Assembly (NCBI GenBank): GCA_937892135.1
Contig: CALAUK010000143.1
Span: 1 to 7,585 of the forward strand
Reading direction: 5' to 3'
Length of the DNA: 7,585 nt
Source: an uncultured Clostridia bacterium
Lineage (GTDB): Bacteria > Bacillota > Clostridia > UBA1381 > UMGS1253
Made by a program: the position numbers and the translations under genes. The notes under the pieces were generated by a model. That model saw nothing but the letters and a program-made list of their open reading frames with translations, was not told the origin of the DNA and searched no databases. This document shows, piece by piece, positions 1 through 6,283 of the stretch. Position 1 is the first letter of the stretch, and each line of letters starts with the position of its first letter.

Positions 1-22
1 CAATGTATCTTTTTGCTTTCAT
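1..22 (-). CDS. 5' end of an unidentified gene, cut by the left edge
   Basis: Only seven codons are visible (M-K-A-K-R-Y-I, then a codon starting with G). The ATG at 22-20 lies 8 nt after a good Shine-Dalgarno sequence (AAAGGAG, complement of 31-37), and the reading frame is open to the window edge. A second ATG at 29-27 in another frame sits only 1 nt after the same site, which is too close for normal initiation, so the inner ATG is preferred. The gene starts 35 bp after the pgeF stop codon, with no terminator between, so it may continue the operon. A basic start followed by hydrophobic residues would fit a secreted or membrane protein, but seven residues are too few to judge and no function is proposed. 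Confidence 0.5.
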
Positions 23-41
23 AAGCCATTCTCCTTTCAAA

Positions 42-55
42 TGCACTTTAGTGCA
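42..55. repeat. 14-bp perfect palindrome between pgeF and the next gene
   Basis: The sequence TGCACTTTAGTGCA has 6-bp arms around a 2-bp centre, with no mismatch. It begins 2 bp past the pgeF stop codon and ends 4 bp before the Shine-Dalgarno sequence of the left-edge gene. As RNA it could fold into a 5-bp stem with a four-base loop; as DNA it could be an operator for a dimeric regulator. The following U-run is too short for a convincing terminator. The symmetry is seen directly; any regulatory role is inference. Confidence 0.4.
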
Positions 56-57
56 AA

Positions 58-849
58 TCATTTTTTTATCCTCACAAATGCGCCTGAAAGTCCCATTTTT
101 CCTTTCTGCGCACGGCTTGAGAAAAATTCGTGATTTTCGCAGCATGTGCAAATCGGGCTTTCTGATATGTTTTCTTCTAAAACGCCCACCGAAATTAAAT
201 CATCTTTTATAACGCGCGACAAATCTATAAACACCTTATTATCTCTTATAATGCGGTATTTTTCGTCAAAGCTTAAATATGCGTCTTCTTTAACCTCAAA
301 ACAGCAGTCACGAATGTGAGGCCCGATTGCGACATAAATGTCCTCAGGCGATGAACCGACTTCCTGCATCTTTTTTACCGCTTCACATACTATATGCATA
401 GCAGTTGACCGCCAGCCTGAATGAACCGCCGCGGCTGTTTTTGTCTTTTTGTCTGCAAGAATTATTCCCACGCAGTCAGCAGTAAACACGCCAAAAATTC
501 TGCCCTTTTCGCGCGTTACTATTCCGTCCGCCGAAATTCTTTTTTCCATATCATAAAAAGGGCTTTCATCGCTTCCCGAAAGAATGTGCACCGTATTTTC
601 GTGCACCTGATTTAACACAAAAATGTTATCCCTTTCTCCGCCTAAAATTTCTGCGACACGGCGGAAATTTTCATAAACATTTTCCTTTTTATCGTTTTTG
701 TTTATGCCGAGGTTAAGACTTTCACATTCGCCCTCGCTCACTCCGCCAAGCCTTGTTGTATAAATATGCTCCAAAAAGCCTAAATTTTCTAAGTTTTCCG
801 CCTTGTAGTACACAATGCCGTTTTGTATAAATCTTTTAAATTCAGACAC
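58..849 (-). CDS. pgeF: PgeF / YlmD (YfiH, DUF152) family protein, peptidoglycan editing factor / polyphenol oxidase family
   Basis: This is a 263-residue cytoplasmic protein of the YlmD/YfiH/LACC1 family. The E. coli member hydrolyses UDP-MurNAc-L-Ser, keeping L-Ser out of peptidoglycan; relatives were earlier called multicopper polyphenol oxidases and act on purine nucleosides. The expected active-site set is present: His83 in NQVHENTVH, Cys126 in FTADCVGI and His143 in VHSGWRST. Other family marks are TTRLGGVS (31-38), AIGPHIRDCCFEV and the C-terminal FFSSRAQKGKMG. The start is taken as GTG at 849-847, because AGGAG (complement of 857-861) lies 7 nt upstream and the length then matches the family. 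A longer frame reaching an ATG at 951 would overlap the uvrC 3' end by about 90 bp and add 34 residues unlike the family. It follows uvrC by 10 bp, with its ribosome binding site sharing bases with the uvrC stop codon. The family call is secure; the in vivo substrate is not. Confidence 0.9.
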   Translation of the reverse strand: MSEFKRFIQNGIVYYKAENLENLGFLEHIYTTRLGGVSEGECESLNLGINKNDKKENVYENFRRVAEILGGERDNIFVLNQVHENTVHILSGSDESPFYDMEKRISADGIVTREKGRIFGVFTADCVGIILADKKTKTAAAVHSGWRSTAMHIVCEAVKKMQEVGSSPEDIYVAIGPHIRDCCFEVKEDAYLSFDEKYRIIRDNKVFIDLSRVIKDDLISVGVLEENISESPICTCCENHEFFSSRAQKGKMGLSGAFVRIKK

Positions 850-856
850 GAAAATT

Positions 857-861
857 CTCCT
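857..861 (-). promoter_or_regulatory. Ribosome binding site that fixes the pgeF GTG start
   Basis: Read on the minus strand this is AGGAG, 7 nt before the GTG at 849-847. Its first two bases are the last two of the uvrC TAG stop (862-860), so ribosomes ending uvrC finish on the pgeF initiation site. This supports translational coupling and selects GTG over the upstream ATG at 951. Confidence 0.75.
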
Positions 862-2695
862 AATTAAAATATTCAAAAACACTCTTTGCGCTTTTCTTGT
901 CAAGCCCTGCCGAAAGAAGCTCATCTTCTGTTGCATTTTTAATATTTTCAATGCTTTTAAAGGTTTTTAATAAAAGCCTTTTTCTTTTGTCTCCGATGCC
1001 ATTTATATTATCAAGCTCAGACGAAAGCCCCGTCTTCGTGCGAAGACGCCTGTGATACTCAATTGCGCTTTTGTGAACTCTTTCGCTTATTTTATATAAA
1101 AACTTGTAAGCCTCAGAGTTTTTAGACGGCGAAAACTCGCTTTCCCCATCTGTAACAGCCCTTACGGTGTGCTTATCATCTTTAACCATGCCATAGACCG
1201 GAATTTTTTCGCCCATCTCATCTAAAAGCGCGCGAATCACACGAACGTGATTTTCGCCTCCATCAAGTAAAATGAGGTCGGGCATAGGCAAAAACGCCGC
1301 CTTGTGAGTGGGAACTCCCTCTTTTTCTTCTTTTCTTGCCCTGTCAATTCTTCTTTTTATAACCTCTGCCATAGAGGCATAATCATTTTGCCCATCAGTA
1401 TATTTTATCTTAAAAAAGCGGGACTTGCCCGATTTGTATTCTCCGTCTTCAAAAACCACCATAGCGCCAACTCTGTCGGAAGCGCCCGTGTTTGAAATGT
1501 CGTAGCTTTCAATTCTTTTAGGTATTTTTTCTAAAGAAAGCTTTTCACGAAGCTCCTCTAAGTAAAAGGCATTTTTATTTATCTTTTCCCTTTTTTCTGA
1601 ATACCTTTTAATAGCCTCTAAAACATTTGCCTTTGCCATAACAAGAAGCGAAAGCTTTTCTCCTCTTTGAGGAGCGGTTATTATAACCTTTCTGCCTGAA
1701 ACAGACGAAAGCCAGTTTTCCAAAAGAGACTTTTCCACAGGCTCCGCCTTTATTATAATCTCCTTTGGAATTTCGTTTTCAGAATAAAAGCTTTTTATTG
1801 CCTCGTGCGAAATCTCCTCGTCTGTCATATCAGAATATGAGTCAAAAGAAAACCCACGATGCGACACGACTTTGCCGTTTCTTATAAACATAACCGAAAA
1901 AAATGCCTTGTTTAAAAAACATTCAAAGGCAAAAACGTCTCGGTTTATGCCCGTATTTCCAACAACTCTTTGCTTTAAGTCAAACTTTTTAATGCTCTCA
2001 ATTTTATCTCTCTCGCGAGCCGCCTTTTCAAACTCGAGGTTTTTTGAGTATTCCTCCATTTTGTTTTTGGCATCTTCTATAATTTCCGTATGGTCGCCCG
2101 ATAAAAAGCGAGCTACCTCCAAAAAGACATTTTTAAATTCCTCTTTTGTCACCTCGCCCGTGCAAGGCGCAAAACAGCGGCCTATTTCTTTATTAATGCA
2201 GGGCCTCTTTTTTCCGATATCTTCAGGAAATTTAAGATGGCAGTCGGGAATTTTAAAAATGCTTTTAATAAAGCCAAGCATATCACGGATAACGCCCATT
2301 CCCGTGTATGGCCCGAAATATTTTGCCCCGTCATTTTCTTTTTTTCTGACCGCCGAAAGAGACGGGTAAGGCTTATTTAAGGTAAGCTTAATAAAAGGAT
2401 AAGTTTTATCATCCTTTAAAAGAATATTATAAAAAGGCCTATGCTTTTTAATAAGCGTACACTCAAGCATAAGCGCCTCAAGCTCTGTGTTAGTTATAAT
2501 GTACTCAAAGCGTTCTATATGGCTTACCATCTTTAAAACCTTAACCGAGTGCGTCTTGCTTTTTACAAAATAGCTTCTCACGCGGTTTTTAAGGTTCTTG
2601 GCTTTTCCCACATAGATAATTTTTTCCTTATCATACATAAGGTAAACTCCCGGCAAATCCGGAAGAAGACTAAGCTCTTTTTTTAAATCAAACAT
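860..2695 (-). CDS. uvrC: UvrC, excinuclease ABC subunit C
   Basis: UvrC makes the two incisions either side of a DNA lesion after UvrA and UvrB have located it. At 611 residues it is full length. In order: an N-terminal GIY-YIG nuclease (about 13-92) with Tyr18, Tyr28-Val29-Gly30, Arg38 and Glu78, for the 3' cut; a four-cysteine iron-sulfur set, Cys152, Cys166, Cys174 and Cys178, in the standard RPC-x7-C-x3-C layout; a UVR domain binding UvrB (about 204-238); an RNase H-like nuclease for the 5' cut with Asp399 (ESYDISNT), Asp478 (LILLDGG) and His541; and a C-terminal helix-hairpin-helix region (about 562-611, NGIGDKRKRLL). The normally GGKGQ-like stretch after Asp478 reads GGENH, and the segment before His541 reads SERVH rather than the common RDEVH; catalytic positions are kept. 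The ATG overlaps the thiN stop by 8 bp, and the nearest ribosome binding site is poor, so translation probably depends on thiN. Confidence 0.98.
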   Translation of the reverse strand: MFDLKKELSLLPDLPGVYLMYDKEKIIYVGKAKNLKNRVRSYFVKSKTHSVKVLKMVSHIERFEYIITNTELEALMLECTLIKKHRPFYNILLKDDKTYPFIKLTLNKPYPSLSAVRKKENDGAKYFGPYTGMGVIRDMLGFIKSIFKIPDCHLKFPEDIGKKRPCINKEIGRCFAPCTGEVTKEEFKNVFLEVARFLSGDHTEIIEDAKNKMEEYSKNLEFEKAARERDKIESIKKFDLKQRVVGNTGINRDVFAFECFLNKAFFSVMFIRNGKVVSHRGFSFDSYSDMTDEEISHEAIKSFYSENEIPKEIIIKAEPVEKSLLENWLSSVSGRKVIITAPQRGEKLSLLVMAKANVLEAIKRYSEKREKINKNAFYLEELREKLSLEKIPKRIESYDISNTGASDRVGAMVVFEDGEYKSGKSRFFKIKYTDGQNDYASMAEVIKRRIDRARKEEKEGVPTHKAAFLPMPDLILLDGGENHVRVIRALLDEMGEKIPVYGMVKDDKHTVRAVTDGESEFSPSKNSEAYKFLYKISERVHKSAIEYHRRLRTKTGLSSELDNINGIGDKRKRLLLKTFKSIENIKNATEDELLSAGLDKKSAKSVFEYFN

Positions 2696-3296
2696 TTCTT
2701 ACAATCACCACAATCGCCCTGCCCTTAAAGGTAAGGCTTACAGTATCTTCTAAAAAGACGTTGCTTATCCCCGTATACGGCAAAGGCTCGTTTTTAAGAG
2801 CGTATTTTAAGTTTTTGGTTGTGAAGTCTGTCGCCACGGGAAACGGAAGAACAGATAAAATGTCCCCTTTTTTGCCGTTAGCCTCAAACTCGCCATCCGA
2901 AATATAAATCTCTTCGTTTTTTGTGTAAATCCAGGATTTTGCGCCCCTGTGAGCAGAGCGCCTTAAGGCGTATAAATTGCCTAAAAAGTGGTCACTTCTT
3001 CCGCCCGTTGCGCATAATAAGCAGACCTCGCTTGCGCCCTTGTCACAAGCGAAGTCCACTGCAATTTCGCAGTCTGTATAGTCTTTTTCAGATGGATACA
3101 CCTTTATACCCTCAAAATCGATATTTTTAATATCTGTTGAGTCAAAGTCGCCTAATACCGCGTCAATATGAACGCCAAGCGCCTTTGCATATTCGTATCC
3201 TTTGTCGGCGCAGATAACAAAATCGTCATCACGAACAAAGCCCTTTAAGCCCTCTAAATCAGGCTCGGGTGCGCCCAAGAATATAACTGCTCTCAT
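2688..3296 (-). CDS. thiN: Thiamine pyrophosphokinase, bacterial ThiN type
   Basis: ThiN transfers pyrophosphate from ATP to thiamine, giving thiamine diphosphate, the cofactor of transketolase and several decarboxylases. The 202-residue length is typical. The N-terminal catalytic domain shows CADKGYEYA (29-37), LGDFDS (48-53), SEKDYTDCEIA (69-79) and ATGGRSDHFLGNL (96-108), the acidic and glycine motifs that bind metal, ATP and thiamine. Residues from about 120 to 202 match the smaller beta-rich C-terminal domain. It follows rpe by 10 bp; its AGGTG ribosome binding site (complement of 3303-3307) begins in the rpe TAA stop. Its own TGA overlaps the uvrC ATG. The rpe-thiN order is the usual Firmicute arrangement, and the product serves transketolase in the same sugar pathway as Rpe. 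No thiamine riboswitch is visible nearby, so regulation by thiamine is not indicated. Confidence 0.96.
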   Translation of the reverse strand: MRAVIFLGAPEPDLEGLKGFVRDDDFVICADKGYEYAKALGVHIDAVLGDFDSTDIKNIDFEGIKVYPSEKDYTDCEIAVDFACDKGASEVCLLCATGGRSDHFLGNLYALRRSAHRGAKSWIYTKNEEIYISDGEFEANGKKGDILSVLPFPVATDFTTKNLKYALKNEPLPYTGISNVFLEDTVSLTFKGRAIVVIVRNV

Positions 3297-3306
3297 TTAA
3301 AACACC

Positions 3307-3963
3307 TTACTCGTTAATAATATTATAAAACTTTCTTGTCTCCGCCTCAATATCATCCGCCGCAAATATTGCGCTTCCTGCAACAAGAACGTCACAGCCG
3401 TGGTCAGCAACTTCTTTAACGTTAGTTAATTTAATACCGCCGTCAACGGAGATAAGGTAGTTATAGCCGTTCTTTTCGCGAAGGTCATAAAGCTCTTTGA
3501 TTTTTTCTCCTGAGGTAGGTATATAACCCTGACCGCCAAAGCCTGGCTCAACGCTCATAACCAAAACAAGGTCAAGGTCTTTTAGGTATTTTTCAATTTC
3601 ACTTACGGGTGTTTTTGGCTTAATTGAAATACCTGCCTTACAGCCAACCTCTTTAATCTTTTTAATACACTCACTAACGTCAGAGCGAGCCTCAACGTGA
3701 ACAGTTATGTAGTCTGCGCCCGATTTTTTAAAGTCTTCGATGTACTTTAAGGGGTCTTGTATCATAAGATGCACGTCAAAAACAGCGTCAGTAACATCTC
3801 TTACGCATTTATAAACAACGCCGCCAAACGAAAAGTTCGGCACGAACTGACCGTCCATAACGTCGATATGAATAAAATCGGCTCCTCCTTTTGTGATAGC
3901 TTTAACGTCATCTGCTAAGTGACCAAAGTCTGCAGATAGAATTGATGGTGCAATGTGTTTCAT
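3307..3963 (-). CDS. rpe: Ribulose-phosphate 3-epimerase
   Basis: Rpe interconverts D-ribulose 5-phosphate and D-xylulose 5-phosphate in the pentose phosphate pathway, in the cytoplasm. The 218-residue protein is one complete TIM barrel. Visible active-site elements are APSILSADF (5-13), the metal and acid/base set His32 and Asp34 in FIHIDVMDG, His64 in FDVHLMI, the phosphate-binding loop VMSVEPGFGGQ (134-144), and Asp173 in SVDGGI, with a second phosphate loop at LVAGSAIF. The Glu in SVEPGFGGQ, where many relatives have Asn, is common in Firmicutes. Its start is well set by AGGAGG 8 nt upstream of the ATG. It sits between rsgA and thiN as in Bacillus and most Clostridia, with 12 bp to rsgA and 10 bp to thiN. 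Confidence 0.98.
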   Translation of the reverse strand: MKHIAPSILSADFGHLADDVKAITKGGADFIHIDVMDGQFVPNFSFGGVVYKCVRDVTDAVFDVHLMIQDPLKYIEDFKKSGADYITVHVEARSDVSECIKKIKEVGCKAGISIKPKTPVSEIEKYLKDLDLVLVMSVEPGFGGQGYIPTSGEKIKELYDLREKNGYNYLISVDGGIKLTNVKEVADHGCDVLVAGSAIFAADDIEAETRKFYNIINE

Positions 3964-3971
3964 TTTTTCTT

Positions 3972-3977
3972 CCTCCT
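3972..3977 (-). promoter_or_regulatory. rpe ribosome binding site overlapping the rsgA stop codon
   Basis: Minus-strand AGGAGG lies 8 nt before the rpe ATG. Its first two bases are the last two of the rsgA TAG stop (3978-3976), giving TAGGAGG. The overlap suggests re-initiation, coupling rpe translation to rsgA. Confidence 0.75.
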
Positions 3978-4836
3978 ACCATTTTTTTGCCGCTTTTAGC
4001 TGACAGTACATTGTAATATAGTTTTCGTATCTGTCGCGGTTTATTTTGTTTTCTTCAAGTGCCGCTTTAACGGCGCACCCCGGCTCTTTATGATGAGCAC
4101 AGCCCTTGAACTTGCAAAGGCCTAAGTATTCAGAAAATTCGGGGTAGTAGCCTTCAAGCTCCTCTGCCTCGATGTCGGGAAGCTCAAAGGTTGAAAATCC
4201 GGGTGTGTCCAAAACGAAGGTGTCCTCGCCTAAGCATATAAGCTCGGTGTGCCTCGTGGTGTGGCGTCCGCGTCCTAATTTTTCTGAGATTTCGCCTGTC
4301 TTTAAATGTAGCTCAGAAAAAATCATATTTAAGACGCTCGATTTGCCGACTCCCGAATTTCCCGCAAGCGCAGTTATTTTGCCGCGTAAAAGAGAGGCGA
4401 CTTCCTCTTTTCCCTCGCCGGTCTTTGTGCTGGACATTATAACCTTATAGCCTGCGTTTTTATAAATAAGAGCCAAATCCTCCCTGTTTTCAAGGTCGGA
4501 TTTTGAAATGAGAATTGAAGTTTCAATTCCGCTCTTCTTTCCTAAGATTAAAAAATTGTCTATAAGCGCCATGTTAGGCTCAGGCTTTGACGCCGAGCTG
4601 ACAACAAGCATAGAATCAATATTAGCAACAGGCGGACGGATTAAAACATTTTTGCGCTCTTTAATCTCTTCAATAGCGCCCTTGCCGTTTTTAACTTCTA
4701 TTAAAACTTTGTCCCCTGCAAGCGGAGTTAAATCATCTTTTCTAAACTTTCCTCTTGCACGGCACTCATAAATTTCATCGCCCGATTTTACATAGTAAAA
4801 CCCGCCGATGCCTTTAATAATAACGCCCTCCTGCAT
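3976..4836 (-). CDS. rsgA: RsgA, small-ribosomal-subunit biogenesis GTPase (YloQ/CpgA)
   Basis: RsgA is a circularly permuted GTPase that checks late 30S subunit maturation and leaves on GTP hydrolysis. The 286 residues give an N-terminal OB fold (about 1-65), then G motifs in permuted order: G4 ISKSDL (110-115), G1 GNSGVGKSS (159-167), G2 GRGRHTTRHTEL (188-199) and G3 DTPGFS (210-215). A C-terminal zinc finger follows with Cys241, Cys246, His248 and Cys254. G4 has Ser in place of the usual first Asn; Firmicute relatives such as YloQ carry Thr there, so this is not a sign of inactivity. A strong AAAGGAGG site lies 4 nt before the ATG. It is 16 bp after the transporter gene and 12 bp before rpe. 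In related genomes it directly follows the PASTA kinase gene, which is known to phosphorylate this GTPase in Bacillus; here two genes separate them. Confidence 0.97.
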   Translation of the reverse strand: MQEGVIIKGIGGFYYVKSGDEIYECRARGKFRKDDLTPLAGDKVLIEVKNGKGAIEEIKERKNVLIRPPVANIDSMLVVSSASKPEPNMALIDNFLILGKKSGIETSILISKSDLENREDLALIYKNAGYKVIMSSTKTGEGKEEVASLLRGKITALAGNSGVGKSSVLNMIFSELHLKTGEISEKLGRGRHTTRHTELICLGEDTFVLDTPGFSTFELPDIEAEELEGYYPEFSEYLGLCKFKGCAHHKEPGCAVKAALEENKINRDRYENYITMYCQLKAAKKW

Positions 4837-4852
4837 AAAGCCTCCTTTAAGT

Positions 4853-6139
4853 TTAAATTTCTGTATCCCTTGCTTTTTCAGCTTCTTTCTGATAGCGATG
4901 CGCTACACTTATTATAAACTGCATTGCAATTATTACGCCAACCATAAGAATCGAACAGAGGATAAAACCCGGGTTATAGCTTCCGCATTTATCGAAGATA
5001 AGATTTATCATAGGTGCACCTACTGCATAGCCTGCTGTGTTTACAGAAACAAAGATACCCAGAATTTTGTTAAACGATTTCTGACCAAAAAGGTCGCCTG
5101 CATATATCGGAAGCATAATTGTCTCAAGCGGAAGCGCAAGAGAAGAGAATATGCCATAAATCATAGCAAAGATTTTACCTATAAAGGAATCAGTTATAAG
5201 CGAAAGCAAAATCATAACAACAAAAGCAGTAACAGTGCAGATATTAACAGTTGTTCTGAGCCCGAACCTGTCATATAAAAAACCTACAATGAATTTAAAG
5301 CCGGCAAGAACAAGTGAATGAATGCTTAGCACCATACCAACAAAGCCAGGATCAAGTCCGGCATCTTTCATGTGAGCAGCGGCAACACCGTTCACCGACT
5401 GCAATACAAGTCCTGTCAAAAAAATGCATATTAAAGCGCAGTAAAAATAAGGCATTTTAACCGCCTTGCCATATTCTATGCCCGCCCATTCATGGCTTCG
5501 GGTGTGCTTCTTCACTTCTTTGGTAATCGCTGTATCGTCTTTTGACGGACTGTTTTTAAAGAAAATCATTATAAGCACGAAAACAATAAAAAGTACAACA
5601 GAAACAAGTCTGTATGCGTTCTGGTAGCCAAAGGCACTCGCTTCTATTATTGGCGTTACCACCTGAATGGCAATCGCACCACCTATGCCGTTAGCTGCAA
5701 GAACTGCACCCATTATTGTTCCCTTGCTTTCGCTGCACCACCTGTTTACTATTGCTCCAACCATTGTTGTGGTTGTCCATGAAAGGCCAAGACCTAAAAG
5801 AATACCACCTATGTAAAAAACAAAAACATTTGTTGCAAAGGAATAAATAAGCTGCGAAAGAATAAGGCATATAAAGCCTGCGCCAATAAGCTTTTTTGCG
5901 CCAAAACGGCTTATGAGTGTGCCAAAGAAAACGTTAATAACCGCAGTTGCAATAAAACGCAGACTGTCATTTATAGAAAAAAGACCTCTGTCAATTTCAA
6001 GCGCTTGCGTTACCGGAGCTATAAAAAGGCTTTTTGGCGAACTGCAAAAGCCAAGACATATCATAACCATCAGAAACGACAGCGCGACTATCACCCACTT
6101 GTAGTCAAGCTTTTTCTTTCCATCCATACTCTCATTCAT
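4853..6139 (-). CDS. Major facilitator superfamily transporter, oxalate:formate antiporter-like
   Basis: This is a 428-residue integral membrane protein with two six-helix halves, the usual MFS size. The first hydrophobic helix begins near residue 15. The MFS loop-2/3 motif appears as GTLISRFGAKKLIGAG (73-88) and again in the second half as GFLYDRFGLRTTVN (286-299). A charged cytoplasmic loop, about 195-228, joins the halves. NRWCSESKGTIMGAVLAANG (132-151) resembles the helix 4-5 region of the oxalate:formate antiporter / monocarboxylate transporter group, suggesting a small organic anion as substrate; this is family resemblance only. The ATG at 6139-6137 has GAGGT 7 nt upstream; a second ATG four codons on lacks a site. 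It has a 136-bp upstream gap with a possible promoter, and lies 16 bp before rsgA, so it may head the rsgA-rpe-thiN-uvrC-pgeF unit. It is not part of the usual prkC-rsgA neighbourhood. Confidence 0.9.
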   Translation of the reverse strand: MNESMDGKKKLDYKWVIVALSFLMVMICLGFCSSPKSLFIAPVTQALEIDRGLFSINDSLRFIATAVINVFFGTLISRFGAKKLIGAGFICLILSQLIYSFATNVFVFYIGGILLGLGLSWTTTTMVGAIVNRWCSESKGTIMGAVLAANGIGGAIAIQVVTPIIEASAFGYQNAYRLVSVVLFIVFVLIMIFFKNSPSKDDTAITKEVKKHTRSHEWAGIEYGKAVKMPYFYCALICIFLTGLVLQSVNGVAAAHMKDAGLDPGFVGMVLSIHSLVLAGFKFIVGFLYDRFGLRTTVNICTVTAFVVMILLSLITDSFIGKIFAMIYGIFSSLALPLETIMLPIYAGDLFGQKSFNKILGIFVSVNTAGYAVGAPMINLIFDKCGSYNPGFILCSILMVGVIIAMQFIISVAHRYQKEAEKARDTEI

Positions 6140-6181
6140 TTTTAATACCTCTCCCTTTTTTAAAAAACCACCATACTATTT

Positions 6182-6209
6182 ATTTTAACGAGAAAATTAC
6201 TCACCACAA
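6182..6209 (-). promoter_or_regulatory. Possible sigma-A-type promoter for the transporter and downstream operon
   Basis: On the minus strand TTGTGG (6209-6204) and TAAAAT (6187-6182) are 16 bp apart. The -10 matches TATAAT at five of six positions, the -35 only at TTG. Transcription would start near 6175, giving a leader of about 36 nt that contains a T6A6 palindrome (6156-6167) and the GAGGT ribosome binding site. The region is AT-rich, so chance matches are likely. Its support is position: this is the only gap over 60 bp inside the window. Confidence 0.35.
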
Positions 6210-6283
6210 AGCGCATTCATTTGCTTTTTTAATTCTTCGTTATCTATGATTATTTTCTCAATTTTTTTCTTCCTCTCAGCCCA
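6197..6283 (-). other. Short open frame after the LOG gene; possible C-terminal remnant or degraded small gene
   Basis: Within the 136-bp gap, the frame one base shifted from the LOG gene is open for 28 codons, overlapping the last LOG codons and ending at TAA (6199-6197). It encodes a lysine/glutamate-rich, helix-like peptide including KIEKIIIDNEELKKQ and ending NALCGE. It has no upstream ATG, GTG or TTG; ATT at 6262-6260 is preceded by AGAGG and would give 21 residues, but ATT starts are very rare. Options are a LOG C-terminal extension lost by a single-base frameshift, a small gene with a mutated start, or chance openness in A-rich DNA. Its protein-like composition is the only positive sign. 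Confidence 0.2.

Noticed and set aside
1872..2369. Plus-strand open frame of 165 codons antisense to uvrC
   Set aside because: It lies wholly within a strongly supported uvrC frame covering the iron-sulfur and UVR regions, and shows no recognisable domain.
4492..4509. Degenerate G4 motif in RsgA (ISKSDL, lacking the first Asn) as a sign of an inactive GTPase
   Set aside because: Firmicute homologues such as Bacillus YloQ also lack Asn here, and all other G motifs and the zinc ligands are intact.
4808..5278. Plus-strand open frame of 156 codons antisense to the transporter
   Set aside because: It mirrors the coding frame of a clear MFS gene, has no plausible ribosome binding site and reads as low-complexity Lys/Cys/Tyr-rich sequence.
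6207..6229. Possible plus-strand terminator: AAAGC and GCTTT arms followed by T-rich sequence
   Set aside because: The stem is only 5 bp with a 10-base loop, and no plus-strand gene ends there. On the minus strand no U-run follows the stem.
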